DNA of 64,000 bases from Gracilariopsis chorda (taxonomy: Eukaryota; Rhodophyta; Florideophyceae; Gracilariales; Gracilariaceae), in assembly GCA_003194525.1 (NCBI GenBank), contig NBIV01000025.1, forward strand, positions 124,001 to 188,000, written 5' to 3'. This document shows, piece after piece, positions 56,356-64,000 of this stretch; the stretch's first letter is position 1; each line of letters opens with the position of its first letter. The notes under the pieces are model-generated. The model worked only from the letters and a program-made list of their open reading frames with translations, had not been told where the DNA came from and made no database searches. Made by a program: the position numbers and the translations under genes.

Positions 56356-57759
56356 ATGACTTGTCCGTGCAAGAACAAACGGCTTTCCGTACCGAATGTC
56401 ACCACCAAACGCTCCTCATCCGCAAACCCCACCTCCGCCGCCAACGGCACTGTCAAAGCGCGACCCAAGTCCACGCCCCACTCAAAGCGTATAACCATTG
56501 CCACCCCCTCTCGTCAAACATCCACCAACTCCAGACAGCGCCACTCCAAACGTTACTCCGCCTCCGCGCTCCGTTCCGAATCGGTTCAACCTTCTTCCAC
56601 CCAGCTTGAGGACGACAGCCACGTCCCTCTGGAACCATCGCAACCGCCACCCAGTGATCAACTCTATTACGACCACGACCAATCCTCGCCACAACTCTCG
56701 CCGGAACAATACGCACAACTTTTGCAACAACATCAACAGCAACTGCAACAGCAGCAGCAGCAGCAACAACAACAACAAATGGGAGCTATCTCAAATGCAT
56801 CTCGTAACTTTACAAGTGCTCAGCTACCGCCGTTAACGGAAACACGTCGCGGAACCAACAAGTCCAGTTCATGTCACTGTGACAATACGCCCTCCGGAAC
56901 GCCAATTCCTTCCGCCTCACTCAGCGCCAGTGTGTCGGTCAGTGCCAATGTATCCGCCAGTGCATCGGCCAGTGCCAAAGCTTCCAAAACGCCATCTCAA
57001 CCACGCTCTGCATCCAATGCATCGGCTGGTGGTACAGCATCTGCTCGCACGGCGTCTGCTCGCACGGCATCTGCTCGCACGCCATCTGCTGTGCCGGTAT
57101 CTGCTCGCACGCCATCTGCTCGCACGGCATCTGCTCGCACGGCATCTGCTCGCACGGCATCTGCAGGAACAGCATCTAAATCGGCTTCAAATGGCGGTAG
57201 CGGCGGTGGTGGAAGTGCCTCTAAGAGTGTTAGCGTTTCGAAGAGTGTAAGCGTGTCCAAGTCGGGTGGAAGTGTATCAAAGTCTGTGAGCGTGTCCAAG
57301 AGTGTGAGCGTTTCGAAAAGCGCCTCACGCTCCGGTGCGCGAAGTGGCAGTGGCAGTGGCAGTGGCAACGGCAGCGGCAACGGCAGCGGCAACGGCAGCG
57401 GCAACGGCAGCGTACCATCGGAAGGTGTCGCACAGACTGGGTCTGCGGGAAGTGAGGGTGAGCAAGGCGGAACGGAATACGTTGAGAGCGAAGCGGCGCA
57501 AGAGAGCGAAGCGCGGTCGCAACGGTCTGCGGCGAAGAGTGTGAGCGTATCGAAGAGCGTGAGCGTCTCCAAAAGTGCAAGCGTGTCGAAGAGCGCCAGT
57601 GTTCCGAAATCGGGCTCGTCGAGTAGCGGCTCAAAGTGGGCCAAGTGCAAATGTGATAACAGTGTGCAGATCACGATTCCGGTGTGCAAGGCGAGCTCCT
57701 GCGGCACGGTGATTAAGATTCACATCAAGTGTTGCAAGGTGTGCAAGAAGGAGTGCTAG
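56356..57759 (+). CDS. Ser/Gln-rich repetitive protein with cysteine-rich ends
   Basis: 467 residues from the ATG at 56356. The frame is open further upstream only through Pro-rich low complexity. Layout: short Cys patch at the N-terminus (MTCPCKNKR); basic, disordered 110 residues; poly-Gln (about residues 124-141, preceded by QQHQQQLQ); a small Cys/His patch (SSCHCDN); Ser/Ala-rich segment; pentapeptide SARTA/SARTP units (15-bp repeats); SKSVSV hexapeptides (18-bp repeats) in two blocks separated by a SGNG run; finally a compact C-terminal Cys domain, KWAKCKCDNSVQITIPVC then SSCGTVIKIHIKCCKVCKKEC in two pieces. No signal peptide. I recognise no family. The cysteine patches at both ends could bind metal or cross-link the protein; any role is a guess. 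Confidence 0.7.
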   Translation: MTCPCKNKRLSVPNVTTKRSSSANPTSAANGTVKARPKSTPHSKRITIATPSRQTSTNSRQRHSKRYSASALRSESVQPSSTQLEDDSHVPLEPSQPPPSDQLYYDHDQSSPQLSPEQYAQLLQQHQQQLQQQQQQQQQQQMGAISNASRNFTSAQLPPLTETRRGTNKSSSCHCDNTPSGTPIPSASLSASVSVSANVSASASASAKASKTPSQPRSASNASAGGTASARTASARTASARTPSAVPVSARTPSARTASARTASARTASAGTASKSASNGGSGGGGSASKSVSVSKSVSVSKSGGSVSKSVSVSKSVSVSKSASRSGARSGSGSGSGNGSGNGSGNGSGNGSVPSEGVAQTGSAGSEGEQGGTEYVESEAAQESEARSQRSAAKSVSVSKSVSVSKSASVSKSASVPKSGSSSSGSKWAKCKCDNSVQITIPVCKASSCGTVIKIHIKCCKVCKKEC

Positions 57760-58087
57760 CGACAGTAGCGCAGCTGTGTAGTAGTGTAGTACATAAACAA
57801 GAAGCGCTTTTTGAGACAGAGCCGCTTTCCTGCTTGGCGCATATAACGCACATGTCATCGCGTGACGCCAACACGCTCGTACTCCGACTTACAGTACCGC
57901 ATGCGCGCGTCACCGCGCGTGGCACAGCGTGACCGCCTGCACCGAAACGCCAGCGCGCGCCGGACGCCCCAACACGTCGGCCACGTGCGCCGCAATTGCG
58001 CAATTGAACAGCGTGCGCGCCAATTGCACGCGCCACGCGCTCCAGAAAGAGCAACGCCCGATCTCGACGCGATCAAACGACGCGCCC

Positions 58088-58130
58088 CCGACCCCCCCCG
58101 ACCCCCCCCCCGACCCCCCCCCTCCCCCCC
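58088..58130 (+). repeat. Poly-C tract before the Tic22-like gene
   Basis: gacccccccc-type runs repeated four times, just upstream of the start at 58158. Confidence 0.9.
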
Positions 58131-58157
58131 GTCGCCACATCGCCTTCGTCTTCGATC

Positions 58158-59209
58158 ATGGCCTTCACCGCCCCGCCCTCCGTCCTACCGCACGCCCCTC
58201 CACCCCGCAGCCATCTCCTAAGTCCACGTCGTACCTCCTCCTCCCCCATTTCTCACCCCGCACCAATCCGCGCCCAACGAGATCGCCCCTCCTCCCCTTC
58301 CTCTTCTCATCCGTCCGTTAACCGCGTCACTGCTTCTTCTCCCACTCCCCCCTCCCGCCCCTTGTGGCGCACCGCAGCCTTGTCCACTGCTGCTGCCGCG
58401 CTGGCCACGCTTGCCGCCCCCTGCTTGAGTCCCAACTGCTTCAAACCCGCACCGCTCGCTCCGTCGTACCGTCTCATGTGTCGCCCTATGCCGCCCTCGC
58501 CGCAGCCCGCTTCTCCAAAAAGACAGTCTCCGAAAAGCTCTCTCAAGTGCCTGTGTTCGCAGTCACAAACGCTTCAGGACAGCCTTATCTCGCCAAGATG
58601 GACGGTTCCGGAAGTCAAATCGGCCTCATATTCTTCTCCCATCTCGACGCTCTCAACATGTTGAAGGACATGCAAAAGAATCCCGGTGCCTCTGACGCCC
58701 GTGTGTACATCATGGGTTTGGACAAGGCTTACGAAATGGTCAAAGCAAAACCAACCCCGTCTGGAATCCGTGGCTCGGGCGGCGAGGAGATGACCATGGT
58801 ATTCCGATTTTACCCAGATTCCAAGCAAGTCAAAGCTGCAGAGGGTTTGCAACGAAAGATGAGACTGTCTTCGTCTGTGCAAGGCGTCCCGGTGTTTGTC
58901 GCAAAGGGACTTACACTTCGAAAGGGCAATGAAAACATTGTGCCCCTGTTTTTAACCAAGGAGGACTTGGATGCATCTTGGGCAAAGTTGAGAGAAAGTA
59001 ACAAACATCTCCCGAACAGTGCGCCCGTTGCTGTCGGAAATTTGTTGTATATTATCCAACAGATGGAAAGCGATGAGCAACCGCAATTGAGAAACCTCGG
59101 TTTCTTTGCTCCTCGCGCTTCGGTTGAATACGTTTCTAAGGAACAGGCGGGACCTACTGGTCAGGCTAGGTTACATCAGAACCCAGTCAATCCGCAAAAC
59201 AATAAGTGA
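58158..59209 (+). CDS. TIC22: Tic22-like plastid protein-import factor
   Basis: The mature part is clear in one frame from about 58470: VSEKLSQVPVFAVTNASGQP, GSQIGLIFFSHLDALNMLKD, RVYIMGLDKAYEMVKAKP, then MTMVFRFYPDSKQVKAA, VQGVPVFVAKGL and NIVPLFLTKEDLD, ending NPQNNK. Tic22 is a soluble chaperone of the plastid intermembrane space. The likely leader is in another frame from the ATG at 58158: a Ser/Pro/Arg-rich transit region followed by a hydrophobic run (TAALSTAAAALATLAA). The switch of frame falls between about 58400 and 58510, so a short intron or a 1-bp error must be present; a gt...ccgcag pair at about 58466-58507 is possible but very short. The GTG at 58364 is not a credible start. 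The coding end is TGA at 59207. Confidence 0.8.
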
Positions 59210-59745
59210 AACTTCTTTCTTTTTCTTTCTTTTCTTTGTTCCTCCTTCTTTCTATATACCTTTGTATTGACGCTTGAGATGTCTTCTTCTCTGCGTTTTA
59301 CCGCGCTCACGACTGCAGCTAACATGCCCCCCTGTCAACACACACCCGCACCTTTCTAAGAGCTTACACCAATACAATTCGCATGTAGAGATTCACGTAC
59401 ATATCACCAATGCAATTGCGTTTGGAAGCACAATCATCGTGCTTTTTCCTTTCTTTTGTTGGTTTCCTCTTTACCACTCTGCAATACTTGTGTGTTATCA
59501 TTAACTCCCACCGCCTTCCCTACTGTTCACGCGTCACATCCTTCTCACAGTTGCTTTGACCATTCGGGTCCAGTGAAACACACGTACCCAAGAAAAAGAG
59601 CAACAGGAGCTGAGGAGAAAACAAGGGCGCGTTGAGGCGACCAGATTTGTGGTCTAGCATTGCATGCCCGAGCTCGGATATGATTTCGTTATAAGCCATT
59701 TTTCGTAGCTTTCCGTCTGACCTTGGTCGTTGAGCGATCCGTGCT
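59210..59745. other. Convergent intergenic region
   Basis: Begins with a pyrimidine tract (59216-59260) after Tic22-like. Holds the 3' ends of two convergent genes. No further gene seen. Confidence 0.6.
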
Positions 59746-60303
59746 TCACTGCTTGTACACGCCCACAAACGGCAAGTGTCGATATTGCTGGTCATAATCC
59801 AAGCCGTACCCAATCACAAATTTGTCCGGGATGTGAAAAGCTACAAAGTCCACGTTGGGCACATTTGACTTTCGTCTCACCGTCTCCTTCTCCAGAAACG
59901 AGCACGTCTTAATGCTCGCTGCACCAGCATCTGCAAAATGCTCATATAACCGACTCAATGTTAGTCCAGTATCCACGATATCTTCAATGATGATCAAATG
60001 CCTGCCCTTTAGTTTTGTGTTTTCCAGCCCATCAATGCGTACTCTTCCACAGCTTTCCGTACCGTTATAGCTCTTGGCGCGAATGAACTCCAGCTCGTGT
60101 GGTGTCTTCATGGCGCGTGATAGGTCGGATGCAAACATGTACGAACCCTTCAGGACTACTATAAGCAGTGGGTTTAAACCTTCGTATTTTGCAGAGATGG
60201 CGTGGCCGAGCTCTGTGACGCGTCTTGATATGTCAGCTGACCCGATCAGAACTTCTGATACAGAATTTTCCCATTCTGCCGGTACCTCTCCTCCGGTTTC
60301 CAT
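59746..60303 (-). CDS. HPRT: Hypoxanthine-guanine phosphoribosyltransferase
   Basis: 185 residues from the ATG at 60303 (METGGEVPAEWE). The frame is open for about 40 codons upstream, from which a leader is possible but has no ATG. Signatures: LLIVVLKGSYMFASDLSRA (Lys-Gly of the pyrophosphate loop), EFIRAKSYNGTESCGRV (flexible loop with Ser-Tyr), HLIIIEDIVDTGLTLSRL (the PRPP-binding loop) and VIGYGLDYDQQYRHLPFVGV (C-terminal purine-binding region with Asp and Arg). It salvages hypoxanthine and guanine to IMP and GMP. Length is that of short protist/bacterial Hpt rather than human HPRT1. Stop TGA, so TGA is a normal stop codon in this organism. Confidence 0.93.
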   Translation of the reverse strand: METGGEVPAEWENSVSEVLIGSADISRRVTELGHAISAKYEGLNPLLIVVLKGSYMFASDLSRAMKTPHELEFIRAKSYNGTESCGRVRIDGLENTKLKGRHLIIIEDIVDTGLTLSRLYEHFADAGAASIKTCSFLEKETVRRKSNVPNVDFVAFHIPDKFVIGYGLDYDQQYRHLPFVGVYKQ

Positions 60304-60932
60304 TGTGTTGAGAGCCGGGTGTTGAAGATTGTGTTGTTGAGAAATACACGAAAGACCAGTGGTGCCCTTGTACTGCAACGGCAATGTGTTCAGCCTAAAA
60401 CCAACTTTATGACAAGCTTGGAAACACAAACTGCGCTTCCCCTCACGATGGTAGATGTGCTGTCGGGTAGTTACTTCGAGCAGATAGTTTCAAGGCTAGT
60501 CCAGTACAAAGGTCGGCACGCGGTAGAGCGGGACGGCGATGCGCGTGATGCAAGTCTCCCTGTGTTGCTGTGTTGTGAAAACGAGTTTTGAGCCAACCAA
60601 AGCTGTTTCGGAGTTATTCCTCAATGCTCAGGCAGCATCATGAGGTCGAAAATCGTTGATACAATTTTTCAACATACTGCGCCGCCTTGCAGGGAATGTC
60701 TCGGAATCTTCAGATTCCCTACTGTTGTTTGAGTTTCTGATTGAATTTCCCCCGTAGCGACGACAAACGTGAAGTGCGAGTTCGGTTTCCTGTTCAGCGT
60801 CTTCGACCCAGAATTCGCTCTAAGCTGCGATACTTTTTCCTATCGTGGGCGGTTTTCATTCCGTGTCAAGACATTAGAATGTTGACAAACCAGAAACGAA
60901 TGCGGCTTCCCGTGTACGCCAGCTCATAGACA
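60304..60932. promoter_or_regulatory. Divergent promoter region HPRT / RlmH-like
   Basis: 629 bp between divergent start codons. No motif stands out; ORFs in it are shadows. Confidence 0.5.
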
Positions 60933-61603
60933 ATGCTTCTGGTCCGGCCCTATATCGGAGCAGGCCTTCTTGGCGGATCGTTTGTTCGCAACAAGTTGTG
61001 TACCACCAAAGAAGCGCTTAAGCCCGTGCGACATGCAAAAAGCGCAACTTTTCACGCAAAGCTAAAAGTTCAGCTGATAACGATTGGGAAACGAAGTGGT
61101 AAAGACGCAGTTTTCGACCCTCTCGTTGCAGAGTATACAAAGCGAATGTCCAATGTTATATCAATTTCTGAGAGATCTGTAAAACGCGAGTCAGCGACAG
61201 CCCTCGTTGCAGAGCTTTCAAAGCGGGAAGCAGTGATGTTGATGGACGAACACGGTCCCATGCCACGCGACAGCATTCATTTCTCAGAAATGATTTTCGC
61301 GGCTCTTGAGCGAGGTGGCAGTCGCCTTTCCATGATTGTTGGAGACGCGGACGGTTTGCCGTTAAGTGTTCTAGAAGTGCAAAATTCACGAGTGCAAAAA
61401 GTTAGTCTTAGCCCTTTGACTTTCACTCATAAGATGGTAAGCAGAATAAACTCTTCGGCAAGACTGAGGGACCGCCTTTTCTTTACAAGTACGATAACTA
61501 ACAAGAGCAGAAATCTTTCAAACAACCAAAGGCTCGCCTTTTCATATACGAGCAGCTGTATCGTGCCACCGAAATTCGCAATAACAGCAAGTACCACAAA
61601 TGA
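60933..61603 (+). CDS. rlmH: RlmH-like rRNA pseudouridine methyltransferase, two exons
   Basis: Exons 60933-61436 and 61532-61603; the 95-bp intron is gtaagc...aaag with an ATG/GCT junction between codons, giving 191 residues. After a basic, hydroxylated organelle leader of about 45 residues the SPOUT/RlmH domain runs: KLKVQLITIGKRSGKDAVFD, VAEYTKRM, REAVMLMDEHGPM, RLSMIVGDADGLP, KVSLSPLTFTHKM and, only after splicing, RLFIYEQLYRATEIRNNSKYHK, the usual C-terminus. RlmH adds a methyl group to pseudouridine 1915 of bacterial 23S rRNA; plants have a nuclear gene of this type for plastids. The Gly-Gly before AdoMet-binding Ala is Gly-Asp here (VGDADG). Stop TGA. Confidence 0.9.
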
Positions 61604-61619
61604 TAACTAGTGAATCTCA

Positions 61620-61982
61620 TCATTGAGGCTGGCGTCTTTCCCCATCGAAGAACAGTCGCGGAAAGTCCCTTGGATGGGGTGTTGGTGCCCGAGGAGGCTT
61701 TTTTCGCACCCTTTGTGCCGATTCTGGTGTTGCCGGAGTCACGGGTGTTGTGGGGACTGCAGTGGTTCCAGTATCGGAAGATGAGCTTCCTTTGATCTTG
61801 TCTTTCGGCTTCTGGGCATCAGTTTGCGTTTCGACATCTTCATCATAGTCATCGATAGTCGAAATTACTGCAGAAAACGAGACCACTCTGGTTGGAAGTG
61901 GTCGAAATGGTTCGGTAGAAAACTGTCCTTGCTTTAGCTTGTGGTCCATTTGCTCATCGTCGGCAGACTCTTGACCAGCCAT
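61620..61982 (-). CDS. Small hypothetical protein
   Basis: 120 residues from the ATG at 61982 (MAGQESADDEQMDHKL). Hydrophilic, Thr/Pro/Ser-rich in the middle, with VVSFSAVISTIDDYDEDVE as the only ordered-looking segment and a C-terminal basic stretch (RVRKKPPRAPTPHPRDFPRL). It converges with the RlmH-like gene with 16 bp between stops, so the frame is in a gene-dense place. No family recognised; moderately likely to be real. Confidence 0.45.
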   Translation of the reverse strand: MAGQESADDEQMDHKLKQGQFSTEPFRPLPTRVVSFSAVISTIDDYDEDVETQTDAQKPKDKIKGSSSSDTGTTAVPTTPVTPATPESAQRVRKKPPRAPTPHPRDFPRLFFDGERRQPQ

Positions 61983-62758
61983 CCTTGGCAACTGTGATGG
62001 GTTTCTGTGGGTGCTAAACGAACGAAGTTGAAATGCTTTGCACGGAGATGCGAACTTCGTCTAGGCAGGAAACGCTGTCAATCGAGTTACGCGAATGGTT
62101 GCTCAAACCGTCTTCGGGCAAATGGAAATGTCATGTTCAGAGACAAGAAATTGATTTTCATTCCAGTGAAGATGTTTTCGAACACGGGACAGTACAAAAA
62201 GGTACAAGGGTTGTCAAAAGCTGAAGACACGCGTGGAATTACTCGTTTGTGGCGCTTTCAAGCCCCGTATTAGACCTTTGCGTCGCTGATACCGTCATAT
62301 TTATTCCTTTTCTGGGGTTGCTCAGTATTCTCTACCTCCCATGGATTGAACGGGTAGTGAAGACGAAACCGGAGGGGGAGGAAAGAAACTGCTAACTTCT
62401 CTACTCATGTGTAAGGGCAAAAAGAATCGTCGTTCAAGGTATTATTGACCAGCTCGAGTCTGAAGAGAGTGTTCCCAGAACTTTTTTGTAACGGCCAGAC
62501 GTCAATCTTGGAATACAGTTGTGGGCCTTGAGCATTGTTCTTGGTTTTGGGTCGAGAATTCGTTTATGGGAGAAAGTTGGAAGAAGCTGTGCGCTGTTTG
62601 GGCCAAGTTCTAATGCCGTCAGCCGTAAAACGGACAAATCGGAGAAATGAAAGTAGTACAATCATTAAGGTAACCCCGTTAACTCTGGAACTCGCGGGTA
62701 CCGAGCCATGCTGAGCGTCCACGGTTTGTTCGTTTCCGTCTGCGTCTCGACGTATATG

Positions 62759-62760
<2 letters not shown>

Positions 62761-62808
<48 letters not shown>
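62761..62808 (+). repeat. (GT)24 microsatellite
   Basis: Uninterrupted GT dinucleotide repeat. Confidence 0.98.
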
Positions 62809-62810
<2 letters not shown>

Positions 62811-63639
62811 ACGGGCACTTGCCTCTAATTCCGAGGCAGCGGTATTAACTTTCTAGAAGAAGTAGAAGGCTAAACTTCTATTCGACGGCTATATTCCCGT
62901 AACAGACCCAATCGCATCTCCATTTGGCTTCCTCATCCGGCGTAACTTCATAGTCTTTTGTAGCTTTTCGGAAGGTCGGCACACCTCGACGGGCGGGGCT
63001 GCACGTGCCCTGAGAGGGGATTCGCCAGTACCTTGCAGTGATCCCTCACCACAGCAGGCATCCAGCGCAAAGCGATTCGGGGCTTTGACGCCCCCTACGT
63101 ATATGATAGTCACGCAACGCAAACGGGCACGAGGTGATCCATCTTCTCGAGGTGTGCCTGTGCTCCCACGTGCATAGCGATAAAAGCGAAATAGACTCGC
63201 AACCGGGTCTCCGCAAGAGTCCAACACCAAACCAGCCACCAGAAATGACAAACAATACGACATAGAGGATATTGAAGGAAGCACGAATCTCGCCATCGGC
63301 ATCATCCTGTTTGTGAAGACCCTATCACAACGTGCCTGAATCCTCTACCATCTAATACTCTTAAAGGAACAGCTGTCTTCCTCAAAAGTCTAACAAGGCT
63401 TACTGCCATTGCCTAATCATTAAACGCTGTCACCTTGGACAACATGTTGCTGTTCTTCATGTGGACGTGCGGCGGTAGAAGGCTAGACTTCGGCTACAAT
63501 CTAGCCCTTGAAGGGAAATTTTCATGTTCAAGACCGCCAATGCTGTCTTCCAAAGAAGAACTCCCGCTTTGCAGCGCCACCAATTCAGTGGCCATTACGC
63601 TAGCAAAGAAAGGCCCGTTCTCCATACCGTAACACCTAT

Positions 63640-63663
63640 CTTCTTCTTCTTCTTCTTCTTCTT
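63640..63663 (+). repeat. (TTC)n microsatellite
   Basis: About seven to eight perfect TTC units. Confidence 0.95.
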
Positions 63664-64000
63664 TATGGACGAACATTGTCTAATTGCGACGCTGCGGTAG
63701 AACTTATCATAATTCCTTCTCAATCTCTCAACAACCAAGGTTAACCGCTAGGTACTCCTCGTGAATGACAAGTTCTCTCTACCCTGTTACACCAGTCTTA
63801 TCTTCCGACTCAAAATATTGTTGATGGCTGTTGCTTGCTCCCACCCTGCAGCAGCCGTGTTACGCTTACCAACTGGTATTCCAAGACGTAGTAGGATGGT
63901 ACAAAACTTCTGCGAGGAGACCCGAATGTATAATCCATTCCGTGCTGGCGCGTTTTGCCTCTTCCACACTTTGCTCTGCTAATCCTTCCTCAACTCGAGA

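Larger units (their letters stand above)
61983..64000. other. Intergenic DNA with microsatellites, no gene seen
   Basis: Open frames are below 140 codons and lack domains. The 138-codon minus-strand frame at 63305-62889 reads like composition-driven sequence and is not called. Confidence 0.5.

Noticed and set aside
62889-63305. 138-codon minus-strand ORF
   Set aside because: No domain, Arg/Gly/Ser composition, no neighbouring support.
1-64000. CRISPR arrays, tRNA or rRNA genes
   Set aside because: No spaced direct repeats of CRISPR type and no tRNA or rRNA signature found by eye; short tRNA-like matches at the copia primer site are explained by priming.

Overview
This is nuclear DNA of a eukaryote. 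Genes sit in compact islands with few, short introns (calmodulin and an RlmH-like gene have GT-AG introns of 94-203 bp; most others have none). Plastid-related genes (a Tic22-like import factor, an RlmH-like rRNA methyltransferase with an organelle-type leader, a UlaG-like metallo-hydrolase with a transit-like leader) sit beside animal/plant-type genes (TAF9, signal peptide peptidase, ELO elongase, HPRT, Dicer-type helicase). Together with long stretches of decayed retroelements this best fits a red alga of the florideophyte type. The organism call is an inference from layout and gene content, not from a marker gene.

Layout. 1-13.6 kb: gene-poor decayed DNA with one recognisable pogo/Tigger-like transposase pseudogene (10.2-11.9 kb). 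13.6-29.2 kb: a Ty1/copia element on the minus strand with about 108-bp LTRs, split by an 11.0-kb insertion (14455-25454). 29.2-37.1 kb: a second copia remnant on the plus strand, an AT-rich stretch, an LTR-like repeat and a gag remnant. 37.2-40.9 kb: a truncated ALKBH6-like gene and a PIF/Harbinger-like transposon with its Myb-like partner. 40.9-47.8 kb: gene island 1 (FKBP, TAF9, signal peptide peptidase, calmodulin, metallo-hydrolase). 47.8-52.9 kb: LTR-like repeats and a copia fragment. 53.0-62.0 kb: gene island 2 (Dicer-like helicase, ELO elongase, a repetitive Cys-capped protein, Tic22-like, HPRT, RlmH-like, one unknown). 62-64 kb: intergenic DNA with microsatellites.

The most interesting object is the 11.0-kb insertion. 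It has imperfect 17-bp terminal inverted repeats, a roughly 14-15-bp imperfect target duplication inside the copia pol reading frame, and two short motifs clustered near its ends (AAACTAGC five times; AGCGCCA six times, two of them in a central hairpin). It carries (i) a C2H2 zinc-finger protein with a KDZ/Plavaka-like YSD block, probably the transposase; (ii) an acidic/coiled-coil ORF of unknown function; (iii) a predicted beta-class N6-adenine DNA methyltransferase fused to a SET domain; and (iv) divergently, a ParB-like protein followed by a lysine-rich acidic ORF. A roughly 150-bp imperfect inverted repeat lies between (iii) and (iv). I read this as a large cargo transposon carrying a DNA/histone-methylation module. 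The copy here is decayed: several stops and 1-bp frameshifts are present, and most of the in-frame stops are TGA, as expected from CGA to TGA change at methylated CpG.
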